Source: JAWLHU01 sp041690255
Lineage (GTDB): Bacteria; Bacillota; Sulfobacillia; Symbiobacteriales; Symbiobacteriaceae
DNA length: 64,000 bases
Direction: 5' to 3'
NCBI GenBank assembly: GCA_041690255.1
Contig: JAWLHU010000008.1
Coordinates: 186,001-250,000 of the forward strand
Position numbers and translations under genes: made by a program. The notes beneath the pieces are model-generated. The model saw nothing but the letters and a program-made list of their open reading frames with translations, searched no databases and had not been told where the DNA came from. Positions 1-7,158 of the stretch are shown one piece after another; the stretch's first letter is position 1, and each line of letters opens with the position of its first letter.

Positions 1-528
1 GCCGTGCACGTTACGCTCCTGCTGCCTACAGCGAAGCGCTACCGGTTGGAAACCCGGACCGGCAACGGCCATATCATCGCTGAGGGGATTACGTTACTCG
101 ATGGGCAGGCAACCAGTGGCAATGGGCGAATCGCTGTCCAGCGGGCGACTGCCGACCGACTCTACCTGCGCTCCGGCAATGGCTCCATCGAGATCGATGG
201 GGACGTCGCCGACGTGGACGCCGGCACTGGCAACGGCTCGGTCCGGGTGATCCCCCTGGGCCGGCGCTCCGAGAGTTTCGCGATCAAGACCGGGAACGGC
301 TCGGTCACCATCGACACCGGTCGGGTCTCCCGGGAGGTCGGTCTAAAGGTAGATGCGAACACCGGCATGGGGAGTGTCTCCATCCAGCGGAATGATCTGG
401 TCTATGAGCGGGATGTCCGCACCATGGGCCACAAGCATATCATCGCCCGGAGCCAGAACTTTGATCAGGCGGAGCGCCGTGTTCAGGTGACCGCCCGGAC
501 CGGTCTGGGTTCGGTTACCATCGAATAG
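1..528 (+). CDS. DUF4097-type repeat protein, 5' end outside window
   Basis: The gene is already open at the first base, so its N-terminus and true start are missing; about 175 codons remain. The visible part is a chain of short strands with a recurring TGNGS/SGNGS signature (at least six copies), typical of the DUF4097 putative-adhesin family, which is predicted to fold as a stacked beta structure. The biochemical role is unknown. Some relatives, such as enterococcal LiaX, take part in surface stress responses; applying that here is inference. It lies 27 bp before an ABC transporter pair that is followed by a second DUF4097 protein, so it probably belongs to one envelope operon. Confidence 0.75.
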   Translation, partial: AVHVTLLLPTAKRYRLETRTGNGHIIAEGITLLDGQATSGNGRIAVQRATADRLYLRSGNGSIEIDGDVADVDAGTGNGSVRVIPLGRRSESFAIKTGNGSVTIDTGRVSREVGLKVDANTGMGSVSIQRNDLVYERDVRTMGHKHIIARSQNFDQAERRVQVTARTGLGSVTIE

Positions 529-555
529 CGAGCCAGCCGACGGGAGGGTATATCA

Positions 556-1534
<979 letters not shown>

Positions 1535-1542
<8 letters not shown>

Positions 1543-2329
1543 GTACATAGCCCTTCTGCGGGCCGAAGTTGAGCGGCAGGCGACGCTCATGAGGCGCTAC
1601 TGGGCCAACGAATTCTCCTTCGCCCTGACCGTCTATATCGTCTTCCTCATGATCGTGTTGATGGGCGGCGCCATGTCAGGCCAGACGGTGCCTGACGAAA
1701 TGAAGGCGTCTGCGCTGGTGGGCATGCTCATGTGGCAACTGGCCATGGGCTGCGTGGGGGTACTGGGCTGGTCCTACTTCAATGAGGCGGCGACCGGCAC
1801 CCTGGAGCACCTCTATCTCAGCCCGCTCGGCGTGACCCCAGTCTTCCTGGCCCGCTCCGCTGTGGACTTCGTGCGCAGCGTGGTGGTCATGCTCTTCTCC
1901 GGCGCCCTCGCCATGCTGACCATGGGGATACGGCTCCACCTGCCGCCGCTGGAGTTGGCGGTAATCCTGCCGCTGGCGGTGGCGGGTACGTATGGGTTCG
2001 GCTTCCTGCTCGCCGCACTCACGCTTACGGTCAAGCGGACCCAGGCGGTCATGCAGTTGATCCAGTTTTTCTTCCTCTTCTTCTCGGGTTCTGTCATGCC
2101 CCTGGAGCAGATGCACTGGACGATTCGGGCTTTTGGCCAGACCCTGCCGCTCTCAGCCGGAGTTGTAGCCCTGCGGAAGGTGACCATTGAGGGCGCCCGC
2201 CTCTGGGATCTGGGCGACCTCCTGATTCAGATGACCCTCACCTCGGCCCTCTGGCTGGTGGTTGGCGTCGCGGTTTATACGGTGGCCGATCGCCGGGCCA
2301 GGCAGAAGGGATCGATTGGCCAGTACTAG
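1535..2329 (+). CDS. ABC-2 type transporter, permease
   Basis: A 264-residue integral membrane protein with about six hydrophobic segments and the ABC-2 permease motif EAATGTLEHLYLSP between the second and third. It partners the ATPase just upstream. The reading frame stays open upstream to 1376, but ATG at 1535 (MRRYIALLRAE) is chosen because the earlier part lies inside the ATPase gene in another frame and reads as Ser/Arg-rich shadow sequence. The 8-bp overlap supports coupled translation. Substrate unknown. Confidence 0.9.
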
Positions 2330-2341
2330 GAGGTGTAACCA

Positions 2342-3520
2342 ATGCAGCACTGGGAACAGACATATCCCATGACAGGGCCCGCACATGTAACCGTTGACCA
2401 GATCGATGGCGCCACCCGCATTACCGGTTGGGATCAGCCCACCGTTCAGGTGAAGGCTTCCTGGCCAGGGGAGGGGCGGATGGAAGATCGGCTGGAGGTA
2501 CGGGTAAATGGCAACGAGATCATTTTAACCGTAAAGCCCTATCGGACCGGTTTTCTCGGCCTGGTTCACGACAGCCTTCTCGATCTGGAGATCATGGTTC
2601 CCACGGGTTCCTATGCCGTTGTGGATGCCGGCTCAGGCCCGGTGACGGTCGAGAACACCATGGGTCCTACCGAGGTGGATGGTGGCAGTGGCCGGGTTAT
2701 GCTTTTCCGGGTCGCCAGCGCCCAGGTCGATTCCGGCAGCGGTTCGGTCCAGGCCCAGCAGATCGCCGGGAAGATAGAGATCGAGACCGGCTCCGGCCGG
2801 ATCGATGTGGAGGCGATCGGCGGGCCGGCCAACCTGGAGACCGGGTCAGGCTCGATCGCAGCCCGCCGGATGGCGGGGGGACTGCAGGCTGAGACGGGCT
2901 CGGGATCCATTGCGGCGGTGGACATTCACGGCCACGTAATGCTGGAGACGGGCTCCGGTTCGATTCACATCAGCCGGGTTGTGGCGCCGAGCATGGAGGT
3001 GGAGACCGGTTCCGGAGCCCTGCGCATGGAGACGATCGACACCCGCGGGCTTACCCTGGAGACCGGGTCGGGCAGCGTGGAGGTGGAGCTTGTCCGCATC
3101 CACCCGGGTAGTGGGTACGAGATTGAGACCGGTTCGGGACGGGTCACGTTGGCCGTCCCCCCCGACGCTGGCCTCCACCTGGAAATGGAGACCTGCGGAC
3201 GGGTGGACTTTGGCGGTCTGAACGTCCGGGTGCTCGAACAGGACGATGACCAGATCACCGCCCAACTCAACCAGGGCGGCGGTCACATGACGATCGAATC
3301 CGGCAGTGGCTCGGTCACCTTCAAGCCCGCCGCGGTGGTGGCGTCGGAGCCCACCGAGCCCGAGATCGCCATGACTCGCCTGGCTGAAGCGGTCAAGGAT
3401 GATCCCGCTCTGGAGCAGAGCGACCAGATGTCTCGCATTCTCAGGATGGTTGAGGAGGGGAAGCTCTCGACCGAAGAGGCGGAGAAGCTCCTCCGGGCGC
3501 TGGACGGAGAGGAGGGCTAG
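2342..3520 (+). CDS. DUF4097 repeat protein with C-terminal SHOCT-like helix pair
   Basis: A 392-residue protein. Residues ~85-330 hold at least eleven copies of a GSGS/ETGSG repeat spaced about 18-22 residues, the DUF4097 stacked-strand pattern. The last ~30 residues (MSRILRMVEEGKLSTEEAEK) match the short SHOCT-like module that also begins the next gene. There is no signal peptide or membrane segment, so it is cytosolic or peripheral. It starts 12 bp after the permease stop behind AGGAGGTG, in the same operon. Function unknown; DUF4097 proteins paired with ABC exporters are often cell-envelope stress proteins (family knowledge, not shown here). Confidence 0.85.
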   Translation: MQHWEQTYPMTGPAHVTVDQIDGATRITGWDQPTVQVKASWPGEGRMEDRLEVRVNGNEIILTVKPYRTGFLGLVHDSLLDLEIMVPTGSYAVVDAGSGPVTVENTMGPTEVDGGSGRVMLFRVASAQVDSGSGSVQAQQIAGKIEIETGSGRIDVEAIGGPANLETGSGSIAARRMAGGLQAETGSGSIAAVDIHGHVMLETGSGSIHISRVVAPSMEVETGSGALRMETIDTRGLTLETGSGSVEVELVRIHPGSGYEIETGSGRVTLAVPPDAGLHLEMETCGRVDFGGLNVRVLEQDDDQITAQLNQGGGHMTIESGSGSVTFKPAAVVASEPTEPEIAMTRLAEAVKDDPALEQSDQMSRILRMVEEGKLSTEEAEKLLRALDGEEG

Positions 3521-3523
3521 ATC

Positions 3524-3871
3524 GTGAGCGACGAACGTCTGCAAATCCTGAAGATGGTCGAAGAGGGAAAGGTCTCCGCTGAGGAGGCAACCCGCCTTCT
3601 TGATGCTGTGGAGAGTGGACCGAAGGCCGGCAAGGGCCCGAAGGCGACACATATTCGGATCCATGCGGTGGAGGGGAAGAAGGTGACCAACTTCTCCGTA
3701 GGTGTCGGACTGGCCCGTTGGGTGTTGAACCTACCCTTTGGCGGAATCTGGCTGGACGACAAACGGGTCGACACGGACCAACTCGTTCAGATGATCGATA
3801 GCGGCGCCACCGGTAAGGTCATGGAGATCGTCGAGGGGGACAAGCGGCTGGAGGTCTGGCTCGACTCCTGA
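3524..3871 (+). CDS. SHOCT-like domain protein
   Basis: A 115-residue protein. Residues 1-30 (RLQILKMVEEGKVSAEEATR) repeat the C-terminal module of the preceding protein almost residue for residue. The rest (from about residue 38) is a small alpha/beta region with no recognised motif. GTG start at 3524, 3 bp after the upstream stop, with GGAGAGGAGGG inside the end of the preceding gene as ribosome binding site. This looks like a duplication of the helical module into a stand-alone partner, perhaps one that oligomerises with it (inference). Last gene of the operon. Confidence 0.8.
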   Translation: MSDERLQILKMVEEGKVSAEEATRLLDAVESGPKAGKGPKATHIRIHAVEGKKVTNFSVGVGLARWVLNLPFGGIWLDDKRVDTDQLVQMIDSGATGKVMEIVEGDKRLEVWLDS

Positions 3872-3924
3872 TGGGCTGCAGGGTTTTCCCTGCGGCCCCT
3901 TCTTCATAGATGGCGGAGGCGGGT

Positions 3925-4971
3925 TCAGTTGGTCTGCAGCCGGCGGGAGCAGGTAAGAATCGCCTCCCAAATCTCCTGGACCTCGTCGAATCCCAGTGTG
4001 GGAGTCGCCATGGTGGTGAGTCGCTGGAGAATCGCCTGCTCCCGATCGGGTTGCAGCGTGGCCAGTCCGTCCCGTCGCTTCAACTCCCTGACCTGGGCCA
4101 CGATCTCCATGCGCTTCAGGAGCAGCGAGATCAACTGGTCGTCCAGCCGGTCGATGGAGGCCCGGCATGAGTCCAGCGTCTGGTGGGATGATGCAGGTAG
4201 CAGGCCCAGGTCGTCCATGAGGGTCCGGAAGGCCTCGAAGGTGAGTTGCTGCTCGGCATCGGAGAGCGCTGTCTCGGGAGAGGGGTGGACCTCGATCATG
4301 AGCCCGTCCATCCCGGCGGCCAGCGCCGCCTGAGAGAGGGCGGGAATCAGATCGCGCCGCCCCGCCGCATGACTGGGGTCGACGATCACCGGGAAACCCG
4401 AGAGGTTGCGGGCGGCTACCGCCGCGCTCAGGTCCAGGGTATTGCGGGTGTAGGACTCAAAGGTGCGAATGCCCCGCTCGCAGAGGATTACCTGGTCGTT
4501 GCCGGACACGGTAATGTACTCCGCGGCGCTGAGCCATTCGGAAATGGTAGCGCTCAGCCCACGCTTTAGCATGACAGGCTTACCGGCCTTACCGACCTGC
4601 TTCAGAAGGGAGAAGTTCTGCATGTTGCGGGAGCCGATCTGAAGCACATCGGCATACTGGGAGACGAGGTCGATATCGGCGGTGTCCATGACCTCGGTGA
4701 CTACCGGAAGCCCGGTCTCCTTGCCCGCCAGGGCCAGGAGGCGCAGCCCTTCCTCTCCAAGCCCCTGAAAGGAGCGCGGCGATGTGCGGGGCTTGAAGGC
4801 ACCACCGCGCAGAGCTGTTGCACCTGCCGCCTTGACGGCGTGCGCCGTAGAGAGGATCTGTTCCTCGCTCTCCACGCTACAGGGACCGGCGATGACCACG
4901 GGCCGCCCCGTGTCAAATCGCAGAGTGCCACCCTGGATGTTCTTCGACTCGTCGATGCTGCGATTTGCCAT
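3925..4971 (-). CDS. aroA: 3-deoxy-7-phosphoheptulonate synthase / chorismate mutase fusion
   Basis: A 348-residue bifunctional shikimate enzyme. Residues ~1-260 are a class Iβ DAHP synthase (motifs VIAGPCSVES, GGAFKPRTSP, VDPSHAAG), condensing PEP and erythrose 4-phosphate. Residues ~262-345 are an AroQ-type chorismate mutase (CRASIDRLDDQLISLLLKR), which also commonly serves as feedback sensor. B. subtilis AroA carries the mutase at the N-terminus; here it is C-terminal, the order known from Bacteroidetes enzymes. The frame is open further upstream to 5127, but that part lies inside a T-box leader; ATG at 4971 has a perfect AAGGAGG and is the credible start. Expression should respond to uncharged aromatic tRNA. 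Confidence 0.93.
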   Translation of the reverse strand: MANRSIDESKNIQGGTLRFDTGRPVVIAGPCSVESEEQILSTAHAVKAAGATALRGGAFKPRTSPRSFQGLGEEGLRLLALAGKETGLPVVTEVMDTADIDLVSQYADVLQIGSRNMQNFSLLKQVGKAGKPVMLKRGLSATISEWLSAAEYITVSGNDQVILCERGIRTFESYTRNTLDLSAAVAARNLSGFPVIVDPSHAAGRRDLIPALSQAALAAGMDGLMIEVHPSPETALSDAEQQLTFEAFRTLMDDLGLLPASSHQTLDSCRASIDRLDDQLISLLLKRMEIVAQVRELKRRDGLATLQPDREQAILQRLTTMATPTLGFDEVQEIWEAILTCSRRLQTN

Positions 4972-4992
4972 ATCCCTCGCCTCCTTGAAGAT

Positions 4993-5308
4993 AAAAAAAC
5001 ACTCCCGTCCCTGTGAAAAGGGACGGGAGGTTATTCCCGTGGTACCACCCTTCTGAGTCACGCCAAGGCAGGCGGGACCCACTCGTTGTTGCAGGTGCGG
5101 AGAAGCCTCTGCCGAAGCTCCCGACACCGCTCCCCTGTAACGGAGGGAGACCGGCTCCGCCTACATACCCCAGCAGGGCGTTCAGCGGGCAGCTCAGGCG
5201 GGAACTTCGGCGGGGAACTCCATGGCAGCGCTTGCAGTCGGTGACGCCGCCTCCCTGAATGGCTTTCACTCCACGTACTTTCCGCCATCATCGCTTGTGA
5301 AGAAGATG
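4993..5308 (-). ncRNA. T-box leader controlling DAHP synthase
   Basis: Read on the minus strand, the canonical T-box AGGGTGGTACCACG lies at 5036-5052. It is followed by a terminator (arms CTCCCGTCCC/GGGACGGGAG at 5002-5029, then seven U at 4993-4999) just before the aroA ribosome binding site. Upstream there is a Stem I-like region with AGTA near 5275. The T-box bulge reads TGGT, which would pair with a tRNA whose discriminator base is A; this fits tRNA-Phe or tRNA-Tyr rather than bacterial tRNA-Trp (G73). A GAA-GUUC segment around 5200 offers UUC (Phe) as candidate specifier, but I did not fold the RNA and hold that loosely. Confidence 0.95.
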
Positions 5309-5314
5309 TGTCCA

Positions 5315-5343
5315 ATCATACGGCGGGTTCTGCCTGCTGTCAA
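5315..5343 (-). promoter_or_regulatory. SigA-type promoter for the T-box/aroA transcript
   Basis: On the minus strand, TTGACA (5338-5343) and TATGAT (5315-5320) are separated by exactly 17 bases. Transcription would start near 5308, just before the T-box Stem I. Confidence 0.8.
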
Positions 5344-5448
5344 CATTCTTTCTTGATTTTCATGCCCCTCTTTCGTAGATGGCATCGCATGTGAGCCAGG
5401 GAATCATGGTACGATGAACGAAACGAACCGTTCGGAGGTGGCTGGTCC

Positions 5449-5835
5449 GTGAGCCTGCTGCTGCGCTGGGTTCTCAACGCCCTGGCCCTTATGGGCATCG
5501 CCTACATGACACCGTCGATTCCGATGCTGAGCGGTTTTCGGGTTGAGGGCTTCGAGGCGGCGGCTGTGGCGGTGGCAATTCTCGCCCTGCTCAATCTGAC
5601 CGTGCGCCCGATCATGAAACTCCTGGCCCTGCCGATTACCTGTTTGACCTTTGGGCTCTTTACACTCGTGATCAATGCGATTATGATGCTCCTGACTGGC
5701 GAACTGGTCAACGGCTTTACCGTGGGCGGGTTCTGGAACGCCCTGGTCGTATCGATCCTCTATGCCGTGGCCAGCGCCCTCGTCAACGGCCTGTTTGGCG
5801 GCGACGAGAAGAAGAAAAAGAAGAGGGATGATTAG
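5449..5835 (+). CDS. phage holin family (4-TM) membrane protein
   Basis: A 128-residue membrane protein with four hydrophobic segments in residues 1-118 and a Lys-rich cytoplasmic tail (DEKKKKKR). Length and the spacing NLTVRPIMKLLALPIT match the PF04020 'holin 4-2' family, widespread chromosomal proteins whose name does not imply a phage origin. GTG start at 5449 behind GGAGGTGG. No phage genes are near. Function unknown. The following HAD gene begins within about 20 bp, so they are probably co-transcribed. Confidence 0.85.
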   Translation: MSLLLRWVLNALALMGIAYMTPSIPMLSGFRVEGFEAAAVAVAILALLNLTVRPIMKLLALPITCLTFGLFTLVINAIMMLLTGELVNGFTVGGFWNALVVSILYAVASALVNGLFGGDEKKKKKRDD

Positions 5836-5855
5836 CCATAGCCGCCATTCAACTC

Positions 5856-6641
5856 GTGGGCCTCGATCTGGACGGAACCCTTCTCAACGTTGAGCACCGA
5901 ATCCCCGTCCGCACCCAGGAGGCAGTGGCTGCGGCCCGAGCCCGGGGCATTAAGGTCGTCATTGTCACCGGCCGCATGTACCAATCGGCACGGCCATACG
6001 CCCAGCAGTTGGGTTTGGCCGGTCTTCCGGTGGGTACCTATAACGGGGCGGCAATCTGGGATTTCCCCTCTGGCAAGCTCCTGTCCCATGAACCCATGCC
6101 ACTGGAGGCGTGCAAGCGCCTGGCTGCCTTCTGCGAGGCCAAGGGGCTCCACCTGAACGCTTACATGGATGATGAACTCTATGTACCAAGCATGAGTGAA
6201 CGGACCAGGGATTATGTCGCCGTCGCCGGTGTGGAGGCTCACCCGGTTGGCTCCGTCTTTCTCTGGCTGACGCGGCCGTCCACGAAGATGTTGATCGTGG
6301 CCGAACCCGATGAGATCCAGGGGATAAAGCCCGAGGTCTTGGAACTCATGGGGCCGACGTTCAACGTGGTCCAGTCCCACCCCAAGTTCCTGGAGGTCAC
6401 CGGTGAGCGTGCAACCAAGGGACACGCCCTGGCCTGGATTGCGAACTCCCTGGGCATTCCACGCGAGTCGGTTATGGCCGTGGGCGATGCCGGCAATGAC
6501 ATGGCCATGTTCCGCTGGGCCGGCACCAGTTTCGCCATGGAGCACTCGATGGATGAGGTAAAGCGGGCTGCAAACTACGTGGCGAAGGGTGGTCCGGGCA
6601 TTGGAGTGGTCGATGCCCTGGAGCGCATGGGGCTCGTTTAG
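5856..6641 (+). CDS. Cof-type HAD-superfamily phosphatase
   Basis: A 261-residue (or slightly longer) hydrolase of the Cof/IIB HAD family, usually cytosolic sugar-phosphate or FMN phosphatases. Motif I DLDGTLL carries the nucleophile Asp; motif II is VTGR; the motif III lysine is in ATKGHAL; motif IV is GDAGNDMAM. The start is uncertain: GTG at 5856 is the only canonical codon after the in-frame stop at 5829, but it would cut the first beta-strand and has no ribosome binding site. The purine-rich AAGAGGG at 5821-5827 is well placed for ATA 5838 or ATT 5847, which would restore an N-terminus like (A)AIQLVGLDLDGT. Confidence 0.9.
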   Translation: MGLDLDGTLLNVEHRIPVRTQEAVAAARARGIKVVIVTGRMYQSARPYAQQLGLAGLPVGTYNGAAIWDFPSGKLLSHEPMPLEACKRLAAFCEAKGLHLNAYMDDELYVPSMSERTRDYVAVAGVEAHPVGSVFLWLTRPSTKMLIVAEPDEIQGIKPEVLELMGPTFNVVQSHPKFLEVTGERATKGHALAWIANSLGIPRESVMAVGDAGNDMAMFRWAGTSFAMEHSMDEVKRAANYVAKGGPGIGVVDALERMGLV

Positions 6642-6689
6642 CAGAAGAACGGGACGCAGGTGGTGGCCACCTGCGTCCCGCCTTCGGTT

Positions 6690-7136
6690 TTAGTACTGGA
6701 CACCGCCGGTGCCGTACGGTGAGGCCCCCTTGCCCTTGCCATACATACCGGCGCCGGGCATGCCCTTACCCTTGCCGTACATACCGGCGCCGGGCATGCC
6801 CTTACCCTTGCCGTACATATCGACGCCGGGCATGCCCTTACCCTTGCCGTACATATCGACGCCGGGCATGCCCTTACCCTTGCCGTACATGCCGGCGCCG
6901 GGAACCGCCCCGGCCCCAGCCCCGAGATACTCGCCAGCGGGGCTTGGACCAATCAGCTCTCGCTCAATCGCTTCAACCTGGCGAATCGCCTCGGTGGCGG
7001 TCGAACCGGCGCCGACGAGGGCGCCCATGAGGGCGACTTCGCGGATGACATGCTCCAACGAAGCCCCTTCTAACGACATCTCGCGCAATCCATGCTGGAC
7101 AACGGGCTCAACCGCCCGAATGTAGCGATGCGGCAC
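6690..7136 (-). CDS. small protein with Lys/Gly-rich tandem repeat tail
   Basis: A 148-residue protein with two parts. Residues 1-75 are predicted helical (SLEGASLEHVIREVALMGAL), ending in IERELIGPSPAGEYLG. Residues ~80-148 are low complexity, with five tandem copies of a 12-residue unit MYGKGKGMPG(A/V)(G/D), ending PYGTGGVQY. There is no signal peptide or membrane segment. GTG start with GGAGGTG seven bases upstream. I do not recognise the N-terminal domain. The basic Gly/Tyr/Met repeat recalls structural or coat-type proteins such as those of the spore surface, but no sporulation gene adjoins it, so that is speculation. Confidence 0.75.
   Translation of the reverse strand: MPHRYIRAVEPVVQHGLREMSLEGASLEHVIREVALMGALVGAGSTATEAIRQVEAIERELIGPSPAGEYLGAGAGAVPGAGMYGKGKGMPGVDMYGKGKGMPGVDMYGKGKGMPGAGMYGKGKGMPGAGMYGKGKGASPYGTGGVQY
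6727..6903 (-). repeat. 36-bp tandem repeat inside the Lys/Gly-rich protein
   Basis: About five head-to-tail copies of a 36-bp unit encode MYGKGKGMPG(A/V)(G/D). Copies differ mainly at ACCGGC versus ATCGAC in the last two codons, so the array shows two variants in blocks, consistent with recent expansion. Units abut with no spacers. Confidence 0.9.
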
Positions 7137-7158
7137 GCGTTAACACCTCCGGCCCATC

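Noticed and set aside
2611..3664. Long minus-strand frames opposite the DUF4097 gene
   Set aside because: They mirror the Gly/Ser repeat codons of the plus-strand gene, have no ribosome binding site and no recognisable domain.
4972..5127. 52-residue N-terminal extension of DAHP synthase
   Set aside because: It overlaps the T-box and terminator; the perfect AAGGAGG precedes ATG 4971.
5449..5835. Prophage lysis gene from the holin-family protein
   Set aside because: PF04020 proteins are common chromosomal membrane proteins and no other phage gene is nearby.
6727..6903. CRISPR-like 36-bp repeats
   Set aside because: The units abut without spacers, keep a reading frame and encode a clean 12-residue peptide repeat with its own start and ribosome binding site.
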